Source: JBLHOS01 sp047623825 | GTDB lineage: Bacteria; Pseudomonadota; Alphaproteobacteria; Rhodobacterales; Rhodobacteraceae | NCBI GenBank assembly: GCA_047623825.1 | Contig: JBLHOS010000102.1 | Location: forward strand, 1-9,066 | Direction of reading: 5' to 3' | Length of the DNA stretch: 9,066 bases | In this document: positions 1 to 7,133 of the stretch, piece after piece | How the letters are laid out: the number at the start of each line of letters is the position of its first letter | Position numbering within the stretch: position 1 is the stretch's first letter | Translations under genes and position numbers: made by a program | The notes under the pieces: generated by a model | The model's input: the letters and a program-made list of their open reading frames with translations, nothing else | What the model was told of the DNA's origin: nothing | Databases searched by the model: none

Positions 1-248
1 CCGTAACGGTGCAAAACGAACGCGTCCACTAACGACCACCGGGTCATGGCTTCTTGCGTAATCTTGGTCATCGCGCGCTCAGTCATGCCAGGGTAGTGTT
101 CGATTTGCATGTGCTGCAGATCACCTCCGGCCAGGTCCCGCACAATACCAGAGAATGAAACAACTGCACCGGCATTGTCCTGTCGGTTGGCAAAGCGGTT
201 CAACTCGGCCCCCATATCAAACGGGTCAGATTGGACGCGCACATCCAT
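1..248 (-). CDS. moaE: Molybdopterin synthase catalytic (large) subunit MoaE, N-terminal part
   Basis: MoaE pairs with thiocarboxylated MoaD to form molybdopterin synthase, the cytoplasmic enzyme that inserts the dithiolene sulfurs into precursor Z (cPMP) during molybdenum cofactor synthesis. Reading from ATG at 248, 82 full codons are visible before the sequence runs off the left edge, about half of a typical 145-155 residue MoaE. Family landmarks seen are GAVVSFSGIVRD (residues 27-38), IEHYPGM (49-55) and HRY at the edge, the start of the conserved HR-G stretch. The catalytic lysines of the family lie beyond the window. The start lies 3 bases after the moaD stop, so translation is probably coupled; only a weak GGCGG-like ribosome site precedes it. 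The identification is firm; the gene is incomplete only because of the window border. Confidence 0.93.
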   Translation of the reverse strand, partial: MDVRVQSDPFDMGAELNRFANRQDNAGAVVSFSGIVRDLAGGDLQHMQIEHYPGMTERAMTKITQEAMTRWSLVDAFVLHRY

Positions 249-251
249 GGC

Positions 252-500
252 CTAGCCGCCTGTCATTGGCGGAAAGAATGCAACCTCACGGGCCCCGGCA
301 AGGGGCGCATCTAATTCGACCAATTCTTGGTCTACCGCGACACGAACGGCGCTGAGATCTGAGAACGCAAATTCATAACCTTCGTCACGCGCACGTAGCT
401 CTGCGATCAGTTCGGCGACGGTCTCGGCATTCGTCTCAATCTGGTCGCGACCAGTACCAACACGTTCGCGGAGCCAAGCGAAGTAAAGCACATCGATCAT
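252..500 (-). CDS. moaD: Molybdopterin synthase sulfur carrier (small) subunit MoaD
   Basis: MoaD is the ubiquitin-fold sulfur carrier of molybdopterin synthase. Its C-terminal glycine is adenylylated and thiocarboxylated, then donates sulfur inside the MoaE dimer. The 82-residue product begins MIDVLYFAWLRERVG and ends FFPPMTGG; the terminal Gly-Gly is the expected functional tail and the length is normal. I chose ATG at 500 over an in-frame GTG at 512. The ATG gives the usual family N-terminus, has GAGGA five bases upstream (506-510), and follows the pgsA TAA stop by one base, while the GTG lies inside pgsA and lacks a ribosome site. It sits directly upstream of moaE, so both subunits are likely made from one transcript. 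Confidence 0.95.
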   Translation of the reverse strand: MIDVLYFAWLRERVGTGRDQIETNAETVAELIAELRARDEGYEFAFSDLSAVRVAVDQELVELDAPLAGAREVAFFPPMTGG

Positions 501-501
501 C

Positions 502-1164
502 TTAGTCCTCACGCAGGTGGGGCATTGCCTTTAGGAGGTAATCAACACCTGTCACAAAGGTAAGCGCAGCTGCCAGCCAGAGTAAGACAACACCGCCATA
601 ATAGCTGCCAATCATGCCCTGATATTTCCAAATTATACCAAAATGGTCTGGCGTCTCACCTTCCAGAATGCTGCCCACAATCGCATCATCCATACCAAAG
701 GTTTGCATGCCGAAATAATGCTCAAACACGCCCTGTGCGAATAGCAACGCGATGGCGACCATCTGCGCTGTCGTCTTCCACTTAGCCAGGTTCGTAACTT
801 TTAAGGTGCCCGCCGTATCACCCAGAAATTCCCGCAAGCCAGACACGAAAACCTCTCGGAACAAGATCACTGTAGCGGGTAGCAAGATCCAGGGGTTCAT
901 GCCCGACAGCGCAGTGATCACGGCCAATGCAATCACCACCATCGCCTTGTCAGCGATCGGATCCAGCATCGCGCCGAACTTACTTTCCTGCTTCCAGGCC
1001 CGCGCAAGATAACCGTCGATCCAATCGGTCAGTGCCGCCCCGACAAACAGCAGCAATGCAAACCAGTCTGCATAGGGCCGCGTAAAATACAAAAACATGA
1101 CCGCAACTGCGGGTGCCGCCAAAAGGCGAAAGAGGGTCAGTGTGTTAGGAATGTTCCAGCGCAT
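502..1164 (-). CDS. pgsA: CDP-diacylglycerol-glycerol-3-phosphate 3-phosphatidyltransferase (PGP synthase)
   Basis: This integral inner-membrane enzyme condenses CDP-diacylglycerol with glycerol-3-phosphate to form phosphatidylglycerophosphate, the committed step to phosphatidylglycerol and cardiolipin. The 220-residue product carries the full CDP-alcohol phosphatidyltransferase signature: Asp47, Asp50-Gly51, Ala54-Arg55, Gly64, Asp68 and Asp72. Several hydrophobic segments are visible, including roughly residues 10-26, 35-46, 73-100 and 190-208. It is somewhat longer than the usual 180-190 residues because of an extra stretch at about 145-180 between the last membrane segments. ATG at 1164 lies 17 bases after the uvrC stop, and the TAA at 504-502 is one base from the moaD start, so it is the middle of a uvrC-pgsA-moaD-moaE unit. 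Other CDP-alcohol transferases (for example PssA or Pcs) are less likely given the N-terminus and neighbours. Confidence 0.95.
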   Translation of the reverse strand: MRWNIPNTLTLFRLLAAPAVAVMFLYFTRPYADWFALLLFVGAALTDWIDGYLARAWKQESKFGAMLDPIADKAMVVIALAVITALSGMNPWILLPATVILFREVFVSGLREFLGDTAGTLKVTNLAKWKTTAQMVAIALLFAQGVFEHYFGMQTFGMDDAIVGSILEGETPDHFGIIWKYQGMIGSYYGGVVLLWLAAALTFVTGVDYLLKAMPHLRED

Positions 1165-1181
1165 GGCACCGGTCTACAGGT

Positions 1182-3050
1182 TCAGCCGCGCTCATGGAAG
1201 AAGCCATAGATGGTCTCGGCCAATGTATCTGAGATTCCGCCGACAGCCTTCAGGTCTGGCAGGTCCGCGCGCGCAACCGCCTTTGCACTGCCGAAATGCG
1301 CCAACAAGGCCTTTTTACGGTTCGCCCCAACGCCCGGAACCTCGTCCAGCGGCGTCGCCATCATGCTTTTGGCGCGTTTGGCCCGGTGCGTGCCAATAGC
1401 AAAGCGGTGCGCCTCGTCTCTCAACCGCTGAACAAAATAGAGAATCGGATCGTTATGGCGCAATGCAAATGCCCGCTGGCCAACACGGTGGAACTCTTCC
1501 TTACCCGCATCCCGGTCCACGCCTTTGGCCACACCAATGAACGGCACGTCGTCAATGCCAAGCTGGGTCAGGATTTCAGCCACCGCACTGACCTGTCCCG
1601 CTCCACCGTCGATCAGCAATAGATCCGGCCAGTTGTCCAATTTCCGCTCTGGGTCCTCTTTCAGCAGCCGTTGAAAGCGGCGCATCAGAACCTCTTTCAT
1701 CATTCCAAAGTCGTCACCGGGGGTGATCTCTGTCCCCTTGATATTGAATTTGCGATATTGGCTTTTGATCAATCCATCAGCACCAGACACGATCATTGCC
1801 CCAACAGCGTTTGTGCCTTGGATATGGGAGTTATCGTAGACCTCAATCCGCTTTGGCGTCTCGTCCAGATCGAATGCCTCAGCCAAACCGCGCAGCAGTT
1901 TCGACTGTGTTGCTGTTTCCGCCATCTTGCGCGCCAAGCTTTCGCGGGCATTGCGCGCAGCACCTGATACAAGTTCGGCCTTTTCGCCGCGTTTTGGCAC
2001 CAGAATCTCAACCTTACGACCTAGTTTGAGACTTAGCGCCTCGGTCATCAGATCCTCATTCTCAATCTCACCCGACAGCAAAATCTGCCTTGGCGGTATT
2101 TTGTTGTCGTAAAACTGGCCCATGAACGCTTCCAACACTTCGGGCGCCTCGGCACCGCTGCCAGTTCGTGGGTAAAAGTCGCGATTACCCCAGTTTTGGT
2201 GCGCACGAATAAAGAAAACCTGAACACAGGCCTGTCCACCATCCATGTGCAACGCGATGACGTCGGCCTCGGCCACGCTGCGCGGGTTGATGCCCTGAAC
2301 CGATTGCACGTTGGTCAGCGCGCGGATCCGGTCGCGCAAGGCTGCGGCGCGCTCAAACAACATGGCGTCGGATGCCTCGGCCATGCCCTTTGCTAACGTC
2401 GCTTGAATTTCGGTGCTGTGTCCGGACAAAAACCGCTCCGCATCGCGCACACTTTGGGCATAGTCTTCGGGACTGATATAGCCAACACACGGACCGCTAC
2501 ACCGCTTGATCTGATACAGAAGACAAGGCCGCGTACGGCTCTCAAACATGGGGTCACTACAGTTGCGCAGCAGGAAGACCCTTTGCAGTTGGTTCAGCGT
2601 CCGGTTGACCGCACCCGCACTTGCAAACGGGCCAAAATAGCTGCCCTTTTCCGACTTGGCTCCACGATGTTTGCGGATCTGCGGAAATGGGTGATCTTTA
2701 GCCACCAGAATATTCGGAAAGCTTTTGTCGTCCCGCAGCAAAACATTGTAGCGCGGCTTGAGTTGCTTGATCAGGTTCTGTTCAAGCAGCAAGGCTTCGG
2801 TCTCTGTGCGGGTCGTCAGAAACATCATTGAGGTCGTTTCACGGATCATCCGCGCAATCCGACCCGAGTGGCCGGTCGGTTTGGCGTAGTTCGACACACG
2901 CTTCTTTAGGTTGCGGGCTTTGCCAACATAAAGAACGCGCGATTGCTCATCCAACATACGATACACACCCGGAGAATTATCCAAAACCCGAAGGTAGGAT
3001 TGGATAAGTTCATGTCCCGTTGCGGGTGGATTTGGAGTTTCATCTTGCAT
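1182..3050 (-). CDS. uvrC: Excinuclease ABC subunit C (UvrC)
   Basis: UvrC is the nuclease of UvrABC nucleotide excision repair; it incises both sides of a lesion in the UvrB-DNA complex. The 622-residue product is full length. The N-terminal GIY-YIG domain shows GVY (28-30), YVGKARNLKKR (41-51) and the metal-site region TETEALLLEQN (82-92). Four cysteines, Cys164, Cys176, Cys184 and Cys188, have the spacing reported for the UvrC iron-sulfur cluster. A UVR-type segment that would bind UvrB lies at about 222-250. The RNase H-like domain has YDNSHIQG (Asp406), DGGAGQV (Asp481) and EAHRFAI (His548), and two helix-hairpin-helix motifs close the protein (about 567-622). The ATG at 3050 is preceded by an in-frame stop 9 bases upstream and no clear ribosome site. 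It heads the cluster with pgsA, moaD and moaE. Confidence 0.98.
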   Translation of the reverse strand: MQDETPNPPATGHELIQSYLRVLDNSPGVYRMLDEQSRVLYVGKARNLKKRVSNYAKPTGHSGRIARMIRETTSMMFLTTRTETEALLLEQNLIKQLKPRYNVLLRDDKSFPNILVAKDHPFPQIRKHRGAKSEKGSYFGPFASAGAVNRTLNQLQRVFLLRNCSDPMFESRTRPCLLYQIKRCSGPCVGYISPEDYAQSVRDAERFLSGHSTEIQATLAKGMAEASDAMLFERAAALRDRIRALTNVQSVQGINPRSVAEADVIALHMDGGQACVQVFFIRAHQNWGNRDFYPRTGSGAEAPEVLEAFMGQFYDNKIPPRQILLSGEIENEDLMTEALSLKLGRKVEILVPKRGEKAELVSGAARNARESLARKMAETATQSKLLRGLAEAFDLDETPKRIEVYDNSHIQGTNAVGAMIVSGADGLIKSQYRKFNIKGTEITPGDDFGMMKEVLMRRFQRLLKEDPERKLDNWPDLLLIDGGAGQVSAVAEILTQLGIDDVPFIGVAKGVDRDAGKEEFHRVGQRAFALRHNDPILYFVQRLRDEAHRFAIGTHRAKRAKSMMATPLDEVPGVGANRKKALLAHFGSAKAVARADLPDLKAVGGISDTLAETIYGFFHERG

Positions 3051-3128
3051 GAGAATTCAGATGTAGCGATTCCTTACTCGGCTGCAACGAAGGACTGCTC
3101 CTTTCAAGTAAAATGAATCCCCCAATTC

Positions 3129-3137
3129 TGTGGATAA
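3129..3137 (-). promoter_or_regulatory. Consensus DnaA-box 9-mer
   Basis: The minus strand reads TTATCCACA, identical to the strongest E. coli DnaA-box consensus. Two imperfect relatives lie nearby: TTATCCCAA at 3142-3150 and TTGTCCACG at 3315-3323, each two mismatches away. The site is about 80 bases upstream of the uvrC start. A single perfect box can arise by chance (roughly 7 percent for a window this size, both strands, equal base use). Binding or regulatory function is inference. Confidence 0.35.
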
Positions 3138-3190
3138 CCTTTGGGATAAAACATCGTAGGGCCCAAATTTTCATTGTATTTGGCCTAGTT

Positions 3191-3215
3191 CGCCTAATTG
3201 CCCAATTTTTAGGCG
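3191..3215. repeat. Inverted repeat (hairpin or operator-like dyad)
   Basis: CGCCTAA (3191-3197) and TTAGGCG (3209-3215) form a perfect 7-bp dyad around an 11-base centre. The centre contains ATT and AAT, which can extend the pairing with a bulge. No T-run follows on either strand, so it is not a canonical intrinsic terminator. It could end the SDR-side transcript or act as a protein-binding dyad in the uvrC upstream region. Neither role is shown by the sequence. Confidence 0.35.
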
Positions 3216-3360
3216 CTATTTCAAGTAGCTGTTTTTAAACGATATTTTTGCTGACAAAACTGCAACTCGTGTTGCCTTCATAAAAATTTAATCCGTTCGT
3301 TACGTTGCAATGCGCCGTGGACAACTTGGACATGTGCCTGAACATTGATCGAAAGGCGTA

Positions 3361-4137
3361 TCATTCCAGTCCCAAGACGTCCGGAGTTTGCCACGCAAGA
3401 TGCTGCCCACCATCGACACACAACAGCTGCCCCGTAACCGAAGGTGCGTCATGGAAATACTTTAGGGCTTGGGCAATCCCGTCCGCGTCAGCCCCCCGCT
3501 CCAAAATCGTGGCTGCGCGCTGCTTTGCAAAATGGGTTTCTGATTGCCGCACACCCCGGATCGTTGGACCGGGACCAATCGCATTAACGCGCACGTTCGG
3601 CGCCAAGGCCTGCGCGGCTGTCTGTGTCAGGGCCCAAAGTCCCATCTTGGCCAACGTGTAAGTCATGAACTCTGGCGTCAGTTTGCGGACCCGCTGATCA
3701 ATCATGTTGATCACCAGCCCCTTGGCAACAGGTTCGCCATTGGCGTCCAGATCGGGTGCAGGAACCTGCCCAGCCATCTTTTGGGTCAACACGAACGGGG
3801 CACGAAAATTCGACCCCATATGCCTGTTCCAACTTTCATGGGTGGCAGAAGTGATCGTATCATATTCAAAGATTGAGGCATTGTTGACCAAGACCAGCAC
3901 CGGCCCACCCAAGGCTGCTGAGGCCCGATCGACCAACTGCGCAGCCTCAGCCTCATTCAACAAATCAGCCTGCAGGGTAACCGCTTTTCGCCCAAGACTG
4001 CGAATATCATTCGCTGTCGCCTCAGCCGCGTCAACAGAGCCTGCATAATGCACAGCGACGTCGTGCCCCAACTTAGCAAGCGACAAGGCCAAAGCCCGAC
4101 CGATGCGCAGACCTGCACCTGTGACCAAAGCAACCAT
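3361..4137 (-). CDS. Pteridine-reductase-like short-chain dehydrogenase/reductase (SDR)
   Basis: A 258-residue classical-type SDR, probably a soluble NADPH-dependent reductase. The N-terminal Rossmann motif is TGAGLRIGRA (6-15), with Arg11 at the place where pteridine reductases and FolM carry a basic residue favouring NADPH. NNAS follows at 85-88. The usual catalytic serine is replaced: Asp147 precedes Tyr160 by 13 residues, and Lys164 completes YxxxK. This Asp-Tyr-Lys spacing is the pteridine reductase (PTR1) triad Asp181-Tyr194-Lys198, so a pterin or dihydromonapterin/folate substrate is a reasonable inference. VDGG (241-244) near the C-terminus is the usual SDR feature. The ATG at 4137 has a strong AAGGAGG ribosome site (4151-4145) seven bases upstream. 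It follows the exchanger gene by 18 bases and is probably the last gene of that cluster. The exact substrate is unknown. Confidence 0.85.
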   Translation of the reverse strand: MVALVTGAGLRIGRALALSLAKLGHDVAVHYAGSVDAAEATANDIRSLGRKAVTLQADLLNEAEAAQLVDRASAALGGPVLVLVNNASIFEYDTITSATHESWNRHMGSNFRAPFVLTQKMAGQVPAPDLDANGEPVAKGLVINMIDQRVRKLTPEFMTYTLAKMGLWALTQTAAQALAPNVRVNAIGPGPTIRGVRQSETHFAKQRAATILERGADADGIAQALKYFHDAPSVTGQLLCVDGGQHLAWQTPDVLGLE

Positions 4138-4144
4138 TCACCCG

Positions 4145-4151
4145 CCTCCTT
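4145..4151 (-). promoter_or_regulatory. Strong ribosome binding site for the SDR gene
   Basis: The minus strand reads AAGGAGG followed by seven bases and ATG at 4137. This near-perfect anti-16S match fixes the SDR start. It lies in the 18-base gap after the exchanger gene, which suggests the SDR is translated independently even if co-transcribed. Confidence 0.75.
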
Positions 4152-4155
4152 TTCG

Positions 4156-5115
4156 TTAGTTCAATACGACGAAGATATAGACCAGATAGAGAGAGGCAAA
4201 GCCCACCCCAACCCAACGCGTCATAACCATTTTGAAGAACACGAATGGCACGATCATCAAGGACGCGGCCAGCATGACCCACAGATCGAACACCAGGAAT
4301 GAGCGATCAACCGGGATCGGCCCAACCAGTGTCGCGATCCCGATGATCCCAAGCAGATTGAACAGGTTTGAGCCGATGACATTACCAAGCGCAATCTCAG
4401 CATGGCGGCGAAGGGCGGCCATTACAGTTGTTGCAAGCTCCGGCAATGACGTCCCGATAGCCACCAGCGTCAGCCCGATGACGGTTTTGTCGACGTCGTA
4501 GTACTGCGCAATAACGATTGAACTGTCGACCAAGAGATTTGCCCCCAACGGCAAGCCAATGATCCCAAGCGCCAGATAAAAGATAATCCGCCACCACCGC
4601 ATTGAGGAGTCAGCGCCTTCGACTTCCTCTTCGGATGTCGCCACTTCGGCCGCGCCGTTCTTTACGTGGCAATGGGCACTGCGCGCGGCATCGCCTAGCA
4701 CAATGGTCAATGCAGCCAAAAGGATCAGTCCATGCCACCAGACCAACTGTCCGGTAAAGCAAAAGCCGACGAACAATATCGTGCCGCCGATCATGAAACT
4801 ATAGGTGCGGCGGGTTTCGCAAAGCCGTGTATCCAGCCCAGAAATCATTGCAGGTATGCCCAATACCAGCAAGATATTTGCAGTATTAGATCCAACCACA
4901 TTGCCCAGTGCCAGCCCCGGAACATCATCCAAAATTGCGCTGATTGAGATCAGTAATTCCGGCGCCGACGTGCCAAAGGCAACAACTGTTAGACTGACGA
5001 TCATGGCCGGGATGCCTAGACGAAGGCTAAGGTTTACTGCCCCTTTCACCAACACGTCGCCTGCAAGAAGCAAGATGATCAGGCCCAAACCTGCAAAGAC
5101 GAATTCCATCCACAT
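4156..5115 (-). CDS. Calcium/sodium antiporter of the CaCA family (YrbG-type)
   Basis: An integral inner-membrane exchanger of 319 residues, the usual size for bacterial K+-independent Na+/Ca2+ antiporters. It has the two inverted alpha-repeats that define the family. Repeat 1 contains GTSAPE (48-53) and GNVVGSN (71-77); repeat 2 contains GTSLPE (221-226) and GNVIGSN (244-250). Glu53 and Glu226 correspond to the cation-coordinating acidic residues of the family. About ten hydrophobic segments are visible, with an acidic cytoplasm-like loop at about 145-175 (several Glu around 157-166) dividing the halves. The start at 5115 is six bases after the stop of the zinc-ribbon gene; an in-frame ATG two codons later is an alternative. 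Only a distant AAGGA precedes it, so coupling to the upstream gene is plausible. The transported ion is inferred from the family. Confidence 0.93.
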   Translation of the reverse strand: MWMEFVFAGLGLIILLLAGDVLVKGAVNLSLRLGIPAMIVSLTVVAFGTSAPELLISISAILDDVPGLALGNVVGSNTANILLVLGIPAMISGLDTRLCETRRTYSFMIGGTILFVGFCFTGQLVWWHGLILLAALTIVLGDAARSAHCHVKNGAAEVATSEEEVEGADSSMRWWRIIFYLALGIIGLPLGANLLVDSSIVIAQYYDVDKTVIGLTLVAIGTSLPELATTVMAALRRHAEIALGNVIGSNLFNLLGIIGIATLVGPIPVDRSFLVFDLWVMLAASLMIVPFVFFKMVMTRWVGVGFASLYLVYIFVVLN

Positions 5116-5121
5116 GATCGG

Positions 5122-5307
5122 TCAGGATCCTTTGGTGCAACGGCGACAAGGACCGCCCGTCAAATTGTAGCGTCCGCAATCTGGACACAGGCGCGGCCGC
5201 GGCAGACCATGTGACTTGCCCTTACCTTTGCCCGGAAGTCTCAAACGGCCAAACATCGCGAGCGCTGCAATCCCGATCAAAAAGAGGGTGACAATTTTAA
5301 TAATCAT
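5122..5307 (-). CDS. Small membrane-anchored zinc-ribbon protein, function unknown
   Basis: A 61-residue protein with one hydrophobic segment near the N-terminus (about residues 4-20), a short basic linker rich in Lys, Arg and Gly, and a C-terminal CPDCG...CRRC pair that looks like a four-cysteine zinc ribbon. I chose ATG at 5307 because it overlaps the stop of the peptidase gene as TGATG, a classic translational coupling arrangement. A longer GTG reading from 5328 would lie inside the peptidase gene and adds only seven residues. It sits between the S49 peptidase and the exchanger, six bases from the latter, so all are likely on one mRNA. I do not recognise a named family. A role as accessory or adaptor to the peptidase or the transporter is speculation from position only. 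Confidence 0.8.
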   Translation of the reverse strand: MIIKIVTLFLIGIAALAMFGRLRLPGKGKGKSHGLPRPRLCPDCGRYNLTGGPCRRCTKGS

Positions 5308-6107
5308 CAGAGGCCGTATCGCGCCCAAAGCGCTCGGTCTTCAACAATTCCAAAGGCGTTGATCATGGCCTCTGTCCCTAGACGTTGAAACAGGCCACGA
5401 CGCGGGCCGTAGCCCAAGAACCTTACTTTCTCGCCAAAGAGTTCTTTCATCTTCGGCTGCAAATGCGCCACGCCGTCGATCAGGCCAACTTCTTGCGCCT
5501 TGGCCCCAACCCAGATTTCCCCGGTGAACAGGTCCTGTTTCATATCAAGCCGCGATCCGCGCCGAGCGACAACGTGATCTTTGAAACTATCGTGGATCTG
5601 ACCCTGAAGTGCGATCAGCCGTTCAACATCCTCGGCACGCTCTGGTCGAAAAGGATCCAACATGGATTTATCTTTGCCAGCCGTATGCACGCGGCGTTCT
5701 ATGCCCTGACGCTCCATGAGTTCATGGAACCCGAATGAGGCAGAGATCACGCCGACGGAACCTACGATCGAACTGGCATCAACCCAGATGTGATCTGCAG
5801 CGCACGCCAGCCAATAACCTCCAGATGCGGCCACGTCTTCGACAAAGGCGTGGACTGGAATATCTTTTTCGACGCTCAACCTGCGAATTCGCGCCGCAAT
5901 CAGTGACGATTGTACGGGCGAGCCGCCCGGCGAATTGATCAAGAGCGCTACAGCCTTGGGCTTACCCTTGCGAAATGCACGCTCAATCGCAGGCGCAAGT
6001 GCGGCATCGTTCAGTACGGCACCACGTCCGCCGCTTGCGATCACACCTGAAAGGCGGATCACGGCGATGGTGGGGCTCGGTTTCATAAATGGAATAAATC
6101 TCTTCAT
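5307..6107 (-). CDS. S49 family serine peptidase (SppA/SohB-like)
   Basis: A Ser-Lys peptidase of the signal peptide peptidase A type, which degrades leftover signal peptides or other membrane-associated fragments. With ATG at 6107 it has 266 residues. Ser95 in DVAASGGYW (91-99) is the likely nucleophile and Lys147 in AGKDKSMLDPF is the general base; the 52-residue spacing equals that of Bacillus SppA (Ser147, Lys199). LINSPGG (56-62) forms the conserved crotonase-like loop. There is no clear N-terminal membrane anchor or signal peptide, so it may be peripheral or cytoplasmic. The coding frame stays open upstream to a TTG at 6143, and another ATG lies at 6086; none of the starts has a strong ribosome site, so the start is uncertain by about 12 residues either way. 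It begins the cluster with the zinc-ribbon protein and exchanger. Confidence 0.92.
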   Translation of the reverse strand: MKRFIPFMKPSPTIAVIRLSGVIASGGRGAVLNDAALAPAIERAFRKGKPKAVALLINSPGGSPVQSSLIAARIRRLSVEKDIPVHAFVEDVAASGGYWLACAADHIWVDASSIVGSVGVISASFGFHELMERQGIERRVHTAGKDKSMLDPFRPERAEDVERLIALQGQIHDSFKDHVVARRGSRLDMKQDLFTGEIWVGAKAQEVGLIDGVAHLQPKMKELFGEKVRFLGYGPRRGLFQRLGTEAMINAFGIVEDRALWARYGL

Positions 6108-6143
6108 GTCGTCCGATGTAGAGATGGCAGTCAAAGGGAACAA

Positions 6144-6464
6144 GGCGACGCCACGCGAATTTGGCGTTTGTGGCTGCGATACATTGATTTCCCATCAATA
6201 ATGTGGCCGAAGCCTGAAAATAATGCCGGCAGGCCGATGTGACCGTTCTGCGAAGGAAATATCGGATTCGTACAAATTTGACCCGCCAGCACCCAGAAAT
6301 TGCGCCAACTAGGCAATCAGTGCGCTGGACATAAAATCGTTTGGCAAGTGCGAGCGCCGGGTCTTAGCCCTCTAAGAACTCAGCTGATTAGGATTCTGAT
6401 ATTTATCCTAAGGTTGGCCGACCAGATCACTATGATACAGAGCTCGTCATTGATGACGGCAGAG
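6144..6464. other. Gene-free stretch upstream of the S49 peptidase gene
   Basis: No credible intact gene is seen in these 321 bases. The promoter of the minus-strand peptidase cluster should lie in its left part, but I could not pick a convincing -35/-10 pair. Short open frames on both strands lack ribosome sites and recognisable motifs. The right part (about 6360-6464) adjoins the oxidoreductase relic and may be its more heavily decayed upstream portion; I could not align it. Confidence 0.4.
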
Positions 6465-7133
6465 GTGACTGAGTTTGAAATTGGCAAAAATCTGGTCAAC
6501 GCTGGTATACGGGGCGATCTGACGTCAATTCCGGCGACGCATGAGCAGCTATGAGGTTGCGGGGTGCCTCTGCATCCCGCCAAATGCCCCGCCACGCCAT
6601 ATGCCAGAGCATTACGCATTTACCGTTATCGGGACAGGCAAAACGGGAATGGACGCGATCATTTGGCTTTTGGGCCACGGCGTTGATCCGGCTAATATCA
6701 TCTAAATTCCGCCAAGTGATTACTGGCGGTATCAGCGCGAAAATATCATCAACCATCCAGATTACTTCGAAACCGCAATCACTACTTTTCAGGCGGAAAT
6801 GACAGCACTTGGAACGACCTCTGCTATCTGGGAATATTATAAAAAAAGAGCACCCTGGGATGCGGTACCAAATTGGCCATGACGTCTGGCCGACTAAATT
6901 TCATGCTGCTACCTGCTCGAGGACGAAAATCGATCATCCTGCGCACGCTCATAAATTTTAATGATACACCAGCGCAATACGTTGCCGAGCTTTGGAATGG
7001 GATGCTCAATCAAGGCGCATGGACCAAGAAGCCTGAGACGAAGGCATGGATCGATAATTGCCGTTTTTATGCGAAAAACCAATTATTAGTCGGGTTGAAA
7101 CCGACCGGCACTGACAAACTTGAGATGACCTGA
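6465..7133 (+). pseudogene. Decayed FAD/NAD(P)-binding oxidoreductase
   Basis: Pieces of one protein family appear in order but in changing frames. Part 1 (6465-6545) reads EFEIGKNLVNAG and SIPATHE. Part 2 (6541-6880) reads SYEVAGCLCIPPNAP, then the Rossmann motif VIGTGKTGMDAIIWLLGHGV. It is broken by TAA at 6703-6705, resumes as IPPSDYWRYQR, and ends at TGA 6880. Part 3 (from about 6860, next frame) reads HDVWPTKFHAATCSR. Part 4 (about 6940-7133, third frame) reads DTPAQYVAELWNGMLNQGAW and AWIDNCRF to TGA. Together they match, from memory, a family of roughly 450-500 residue flavin-dependent NAD(P)-binding oxidoreductases of unknown substrate. The N-terminal FAD domain and a segment between parts 3 and 4 are missing. 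Sequencing error cannot explain all the damage. It is the only plus-strand coding relic I am confident of. Confidence 0.75.

Larger units (their letters stand above)
3051..3360. promoter_or_regulatory. AT-rich intergenic region upstream of uvrC
   Basis: This 310-bp gap separates the end of the SDR gene from uvrC and should hold the uvrC operon promoter. On the minus strand TACAAT (3178-3173) matches the -10 consensus at five of six positions, but no convincing -35 lies 16-18 bases upstream, so the promoter assignment is weak. The region also contains one perfect DnaA-box 9-mer (3129-3137) and an inverted repeat (3191-3215), listed separately. A second, bulged dyad pairs the region 3157-3168 with 3178-3186. 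I see no convincing protein, tRNA or known RNA. An open frame on the plus strand from 3305 runs antisense through the SDR gene and is not counted. Confidence 0.35.

Noticed and set aside
2403..2831. A 142-codon plus-strand open frame
   Set aside because: It is fully antisense to uvrC, whose domains are complete and conserved through this stretch.
3305..3661. A 118-codon plus-strand open frame starting in the intergenic region
   Set aside because: Most of it is antisense to the SDR coding sequence, it has no ribosome site, and its sequence is low in ordinary protein features.
6551..6802. An 83-codon plus-strand open frame
   Set aside because: It is a shadow of the Rossmann segment of the decayed oxidoreductase, which reads in the neighbouring frame from 6541.
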